Shown here one piece after another: positions 6,138 to 9,967 of a DNA stretch of 9,967 nucleotides. Both the position numbers and the translations under genes were made by a program. Below the pieces are notes generated by a model. That model had not been told where the DNA came from and did no database searches. It worked only from the letters and a program-made list of their open reading frames with translations. This DNA comes from Bacillota bacterium (GTDB taxonomy: Bacteria; Bacillota; Clostridia; Lachnospirales; Lachnospiraceae): contig JAEYRR010000005.1 in assembly GCA_023435505.1 (NCBI GenBank), positions 1 through 9,967 of the forward strand, read 5' to 3'. Numbering within the stretch: the first letter of the stretch is position 1; each line of letters opens with the position of its first letter.

Positions 6138-8399
6138 ATGAATATGCCAGATGACAAAAGGGATTTTGGAGTAACCGACATGGATCGGATATATTTCGAA
6201 TCCAACGGTAAAAGTTTTCGGCAAAATCCAGGAAATAGAAGAAGTTCATCCTCATACGACGTGCGTGGCAGTAAAAACAAGCGCAGGAAGAAATCAGGCC
6301 CACTTGGAGTTGTTTTTTCATTAGGCAACATCCTGTTCTTTCCTCTTATGTTTGTTTATTTGGAAATTGTTTTCCATATCAGCATGGAGTTACAAATGAA
6401 ATATCTTCCTATTTTCGTGTTTTTTGCTATTTCCTTTGGTTTTATTATTTCTATCTTTACATTGCTATTTAATAAGACCATCAACAAGATTATTACTTAT
6501 TTCTTTACAATATTGGGTTGCTTGCTTTTCTGCATTGAAATGGTTTGTAAGACAGTATTGTCCAGCTATTATCAGCTCTTAAGTTCAGCTGATACCGCAG
6601 CCAACAACAGGTTACTGGATTACTGGGATGCTATCCTGTCTGGTATTTGGCAGAAATTATTCAGCATTATCCTGTTATTACTACCGATTATCTTTATTTT
6701 TACAATCGGACGTATGTACTTCAGCTTCAAAAGAAAGTCTCTACCACTATTTGGAACTGTATTGGTATTCGGAATCATCTTCCACCTATTTGGATTACTA
6801 AGCTTAAAGTTCCCTTGGTCAGGTGACTTTGTTCCTTCCAAATTATATGCATGCGATACCAATGTAGAAGACCAGGTAGAACAGCTTGGTATTATTACCA
6901 TGCTACGATTAGACGTAAAACATACTTTATTTGTTGATGCTTCGTCAGTAGACTTAGATGATAGTGATTTTAGTGACTTAGACGTTTTAAATCCTGACAA
7001 GTCCCCAACTGCCAAACCAAATACCTCTCCGGATGTAAGTGCTGATCCAAATGCAACAACTGAACCAACTACTCCTCCGGTCGATACTTCACCAAACGTG
7101 ATGGATATAGATTTTGATAATCTAATCGCTAATTCTAAAGATAATAATGTTGAGTGGTTAAACAAATATTTCAGTAACTGCACTCCTACCAATAAAAATG
7201 AGTATACCGGTATGTTTAAAGGTTACAATGTGATTTTTGTAACCATGGAAGGTTTCTCAAAATACTTAATTGACAAAGACCGAACTCCAACTCTTTACAA
7301 GATGGCCAATGAAGGTTTTGTATTCAACAATTACTATACCCCTCTTCATTTCACCAGTACCTCTGGTGGTGAGTGGCAGAACCTGACGGGGTTATATCCT
7401 AAGAATGGTAACCCAATCAGCATGAAGGAATCCGGTATACAGGGTACGAACCTATATTTCTCTTTGGCTCGTCAATTAAACCGTATCGGTTATACTTCTT
7501 ATGGATACCACAATAATAACGAGATGTATGGCCGCAAAAAATCCCATCCAAATCTGGGATATGACTGGCATCAGGGAGGTATGGGATTTACCTTAGAGAC
7601 TAACTCAAATGGCAAAGCAATCTGGCCTCAGTCTGATCAGTATATGATTGATACGACTGTAGATGATTATATCAATAGTGGTAAACCATTTAATGTCTAC
7701 TATTTAACAGTAAGTGGCCATATGCCTTACAATTTCTTAGGGGATGCAATGGCAGTTAAAAACAAGGAAGTTGTAGCTAATCTTCCTTACACCGATACTA
7801 CAAAAGCTTACATTGCAGCAAATATGGAAGTAGAATATGCCATGAAATCTCTGATTGATAAGCTAGAGGCTGCTGGTATTGCAGATAAAACATTGATTGT
7901 AATGAGTCCTGACCATGTCCCTTACTTTGATGTTGCTAGTCTTGAAGAACTTGCTGGAAAGACCTTCGGTGGTTCAGGCCTCAAAAATCTTCAGGAATCT
8001 GATCTAGATTTTGATGTATATAAGAATTCTCTGATTATGTGGTCCGGAAGTATGAAGGAGCCTGTCCAAGTAGACAAGATCTGTTCCCAGGTAGATATTC
8101 TTCCTACCGTATCTAATCTCTTAGGATTAGAATATGATTCAAGATTGTTAGCTGGTTCAGATGTCTTTAGTGACTCTTCTCCACTGGTTATCTTCTCCTC
8201 CTCTTCTTGGAAGACGGACAAAGGATTCTATAACCGTTATACACGAGAATTCACACCAGCTGAGGGCAATACAATGTCAGACAGTGAGATTGAAGAGTAT
8301 GTCTCTGCTATGAGAAAGATCGTAAGCTATAAACTTCAGGCGTCAGCCTTAATATTAGAGGAAGACTATTATAATATCGTATTTGACGGAAAGAAATAA
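6138..8399 (+). CDS. Lipoteichoic-acid-synthase-family membrane sulfatase (phosphoglycerol transferase-like)
   Basis: A 753-residue alkaline-phosphatase-superfamily protein with LtaS architecture. A polar, basic cytoplasmic N-terminus (1-53) is followed by five membrane segments (about 54-79, 89-111, 117-138, 173-191, 203-222), a Ser/Thr/Pro/Asp-rich extracellular linker (about 270-325) and the sulfatase domain (360-700). By alignment with LtaS, Glu371 (VTMEGF) and Asp592-His593 (SPDH) should bind the metal, Thr408 (STSGGE) is the likely nucleophile, Arg466 and His528 (SGHMPY) the likely substrate site. Family members move glycerol phosphate from phosphatidylglycerol onto a lipid-linked polymer outside the membrane; the exact polymer here is unknown. 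It is longer than typical LtaS (about 650), owing to the N-terminal tail and linker. I chose ATG 6138 because the upstream ATG at 6087 lies inside the promoter. No cleavable signal is seen. Confidence 0.85.
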   Translation: MNMPDDKRDFGVTDMDRIYFESNGKSFRQNPGNRRSSSSYDVRGSKNKRRKKSGPLGVVFSLGNILFFPLMFVYLEIVFHISMELQMKYLPIFVFFAISFGFIISIFTLLFNKTINKIITYFFTILGCLLFCIEMVCKTVLSSYYQLLSSADTAANNRLLDYWDAILSGIWQKLFSIILLLLPIIFIFTIGRMYFSFKRKSLPLFGTVLVFGIIFHLFGLLSLKFPWSGDFVPSKLYACDTNVEDQVEQLGIITMLRLDVKHTLFVDASSVDLDDSDFSDLDVLNPDKSPTAKPNTSPDVSADPNATTEPTTPPVDTSPNVMDIDFDNLIANSKDNNVEWLNKYFSNCTPTNKNEYTGMFKGYNVIFVTMEGFSKYLIDKDRTPTLYKMANEGFVFNNYYTPLHFTSTSGGEWQNLTGLYPKNGNPISMKESGIQGTNLYFSLARQLNRIGYTSYGYHNNNEMYGRKKSHPNLGYDWHQGGMGFTLETNSNGKAIWPQSDQYMIDTTVDDYINSGKPFNVYYLTVSGHMPYNFLGDAMAVKNKEVVANLPYTDTTKAYIAANMEVEYAMKSLIDKLEAAGIADKTLIVMSPDHVPYFDVASLEELAGKTFGGSGLKNLQESDLDFDVYKNSLIMWSGSMKEPVQVDKICSQVDILPTVSNLLGLEYDSRLLAGSDVFSDSSPLVIFSSSSWKTDKGFYNRYTREFTPAEGNTMSDSEIEEYVSAMRKIVSYKLQASALILEEDYYNIVFDGKK

Positions 8400-8416
8400 T
8401 AAAATAGCATAATGCA

Positions 8417-8446
8417 AAAAGGTAGTGGTTTATACCACTACCTTTT
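8417..8446. terminator. Bidirectional terminator between the LTA-synthase-like gene and the EF-G-like gene
   Basis: A perfect 13-base-pair stem, AAAAGGTAGTGGT with its complement, closes a TTAT loop. It has a T-tract on the plus strand and, read from the other side, on the minus strand. It lies 17 bases after the LTA-synthase-like stop and 21 bases after the EF-G-like stop. Confidence 0.92.
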
Positions 8447-8467
8447 CTGTTCTATCTTATATGAAAT

Positions 8468-9967
8468 TTATTCTTCTGTCTTCTCTTTTGCATTATCTGC
8501 AATCACCTTGTCCTGTACCTCATGAGGAGCCTGCTCATATCTGGAGAATTCATAGGAGAAATCACCAATACCACCAGTCATAGAACGTAAATCTGTAGAA
8601 TATCCATAAATCTCAGCTAGCGGAATATCTGCTACTACTTCCTGCTTACCACTGGCAATTGGATTCATACCAAGAACACGACCACGTCTCTTATTAAGAT
8701 CACCCATTACATCACCTGTAAACTTATCTGGAACAACTACCTTTAAGTTTACGATAGGCTCTAATAAAACAGGGTTAGCCTCTACAAAGGCTTGCTTAAA
8801 TGCAAGTATAGTAGCCATCTTAAATGCCTGCTCAGATGAATCTACTGGGTGGTAAGAACCATCCACTAAAGTTGCTTTCACACCAACTACAGGATAGGAA
8901 GCTAAAGGTCCTTTGATAACACTTTCCTGCAGACCTTTTTCTACTGCAGGGAAATAGTTTTTAGGTACAGAACCACCAAAAATCTTCTCTTCAAATACAT
9001 AAGCGCTCTCTAAATCACCGGATGGTTCAAAATCCATTAAAACATCACCATATTGACCATGTCCACCGGATTGTTTCTTATGTTTACCACGAACCTGAAC
9101 TTTCTTACGTATTGTCTCTCTATATGGAACTCTAGGTTTTGATATCTCTATTTCTACCTTATACTTGCTTAATAATTTACTTACTACTACATCAAGCTGT
9201 TGCTCACCGATACCATACAGCAATGACTGACGATTTTCTTTATCGTTAACAACCTTAAGAGTAAGATCTTCATCCATAAGCTTAGCGAGTGCCTGACTTA
9301 CCTTATCATCATCACCTTTATTCTTGGTTGTAAAACGTACATACGTATATGGCGTAGCTGATACTGGTTTCTCATAAAGAACCGGATTAGCCTTGGTAGC
9401 CAGTGTATCGCCGGTACTTGTATTAGAAAGTTTACCAATAGCTCCGATGTCACCAGCCTTTAATTCCTTAACCTCCATCTGGTCTTTACCACAGAATACA
9501 TAAAGTCTGTTAATCTTCTCTTCTGTCTCTGTATTTACATTATATATTGTACTATCCGCTTTCACAGTACCGGAACAAATTTTAAACAAATTAAACTTAC
9601 CGATAAATGGATCAGCTATCGTCTTAAATACTTTAGCACTAAATGGTTTTGTCTCATCATAATCTCCATGGAAGGTTTCTTTTGTCTTCTGATTTATTCC
9701 TTCTATAGTATTCCTATCAGGAGATGGGAAGTACTTGTCCACTGCCTGTAAGAGCATTGTAGTACCTCTGCATAAAGTTCCTGAGCCCATCAAAACTGGT
9801 ACAACGGAACCATCTATAACACTGCTGCGAAGTGCCTGGGAAATCTCTTCCTGGGTAAATTCTTCACCAGCAAAATATTTTTCCATCATTTCTTCGTTGG
9901 TCTCCGCAACTGCCTCTAATAAAGTCTCTCGACAAGTTTCCAGATTTGCCATAGAGTAGTCCGGAAT
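8468..9967 (-). CDS. Elongation factor G-like translational GTPase, C-terminal 499 residues (cut by window edge)
   Basis: The frame is open to base 9967, so the ATG at 9952 is internal and the GTP-binding motifs lie outside. Visible in order (numbered from M at 9952): the end of the G domain (to about 80), domain II (100-195), domain III (200-273), domain IV (280-395) and domain V (396-490). Domain IV carries YRETI and GKHKKQSGGHGQYGDV (289-304); domain V has FTGDVMGDLNKRRGRVLGM (411-429). Canonical EF-G usually has SGGRGQ(Y/F)GHV here; the His and Asp of GHGQYGD are typical of the EF-G-like (EF-G2) bacterial subfamily, whose role is poorly defined. EF-G moves tRNA and mRNA through the ribosome. 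No str-operon gene (rpsL, rpsG, tuf) is on the downstream side. The upstream context cannot be seen. Confidence 0.9.
   Translation of the reverse strand: MPDYSMANLETCRETLLEAVAETNEEMMEKYFAGEEFTQEEISQALRSSVIDGSVVPVLMGSGTLCRGTTMLLQAVDKYFPSPDRNTIEGINQKTKETFHGDYDETKPFSAKVFKTIADPFIGKFNLFKICSGTVKADSTIYNVNTETEEKINRLYVFCGKDQMEVKELKAGDIGAIGKLSNTSTGDTLATKANPVLYEKPVSATPYTYVRFTTKNKGDDDKVSQALAKLMDEDLTLKVVNDKENRQSLLYGIGEQQLDVVVSKLLSKYKVEIEISKPRVPYRETIRKKVQVRGKHKKQSGGHGQYGDVLMDFEPSGDLESAYVFEEKIFGGSVPKNYFPAVEKGLQESVIKGPLASYPVVGVKATLVDGSYHPVDSSEQAFKMATILAFKQAFVEANPVLLEPIVNLKVVVPDKFTGDVMGDLNKRRGRVLGMNPIASGKQEVVADIPLAEIYGYSTDLRSMTGGIGDFSYEFSRYEQAPHEVQDKVIADNAKEKTEE

Noticed and set aside
6044..6331. Minus-strand open frames across the divergent promoter and the start of the LTA-synthase-like gene
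   Set aside because: They would cover both sigma-A promoters and the coding start; no family match or ribosome binding site supports them.
7003..7099. Ser/Thr/Pro-rich stretch considered as a DNA repeat
   Set aside because: The codons vary and no regular DNA period is seen; it is a low-complexity protein linker, not a repeat array.
6620..7192. 190-codon open frame antisense to the LTA-synthase-like gene
   Set aside because: It lies wholly opposite a well-supported gene, has no recognisable domain and mirrors the low-complexity linker; there is no separate promoter or convincing ribosome binding site.
9735..9959. Plus-strand open frame opposite the EF-G-like gene near the right edge
   Set aside because: It is antisense to conserved EF-G sequence and has no feature of its own.

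Overview
The window is an ordinary chromosomal stretch of a low-GC, endospore-forming Firmicute. The gene content (spoIIIA sporulation operon, an EF-G-like paralogue, a sulfatase-fold lipoteichoic-acid-synthase-like protein) and AT-rich codon use suggest a clostridial, probably Lachnospiraceae-type, bacterium. The species is inferred, not shown. I saw no mobile element, CRISPR array, tRNA, rRNA or riboswitch, and no gene-free stretch longer than about 165 bases.

Layout. (1) 1-2400, minus strand: the first five genes of the spoIIIA operon, transcribed in the order spoIIIAA-AB-AC-AD-AE, with spoIIIAE cut by the window edge. A good sigma-E promoter lies just upstream of spoIIIAA and shows that the longest reading frame starts too far upstream. 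(2) 2505-3312, plus strand: aroE, a compact shikimate dehydrogenase with its own sigma-A promoter. It ends in a hairpin shared with the convergent efp. (3) 3373-5989, minus strand: uppP, yqeG and aroK form a tight operon (gaps of 27 and 10 bases) driven by a sigma-A promoter at 6019-6047. efp follows after 123 bases and may have its own promoter. (4) 6068-8399, plus strand: a large membrane sulfatase-fold protein of the LTA synthase family, with a strong sigma-A promoter back to back with that of uppP. (5) 8417-8446: a 13-bp hairpin serving both convergent neighbours. (6) 8468-9967, minus strand: the last ~499 residues of an EF-G-like translation factor, running off the right edge.

How the genes fit together. 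SpoIIIAA-AE build the mother-cell side of the SpoIIIA-SpoIIQ channel. AroE and AroK catalyse consecutive steps of the shikimate pathway. EF-P and the EF-G-like protein act on the ribosome. UppP (undecaprenyl pyrophosphate recycling), YqeG (putative phosphatidylglycerophosphate phosphatase) and the LTA-synthase-like protein (uses phosphatidylglycerol as donor in characterised relatives) form a divergent group that could concern envelope lipid carriers.

No clearly novel system is visible. The most useful points are three corrected start sites supported by promoters or ribosome binding sites, the divergent envelope-lipid group, an A8 tract at the yqeG-aroK junction, and the non-canonical LTA-synthase-like and EF-G-like proteins.
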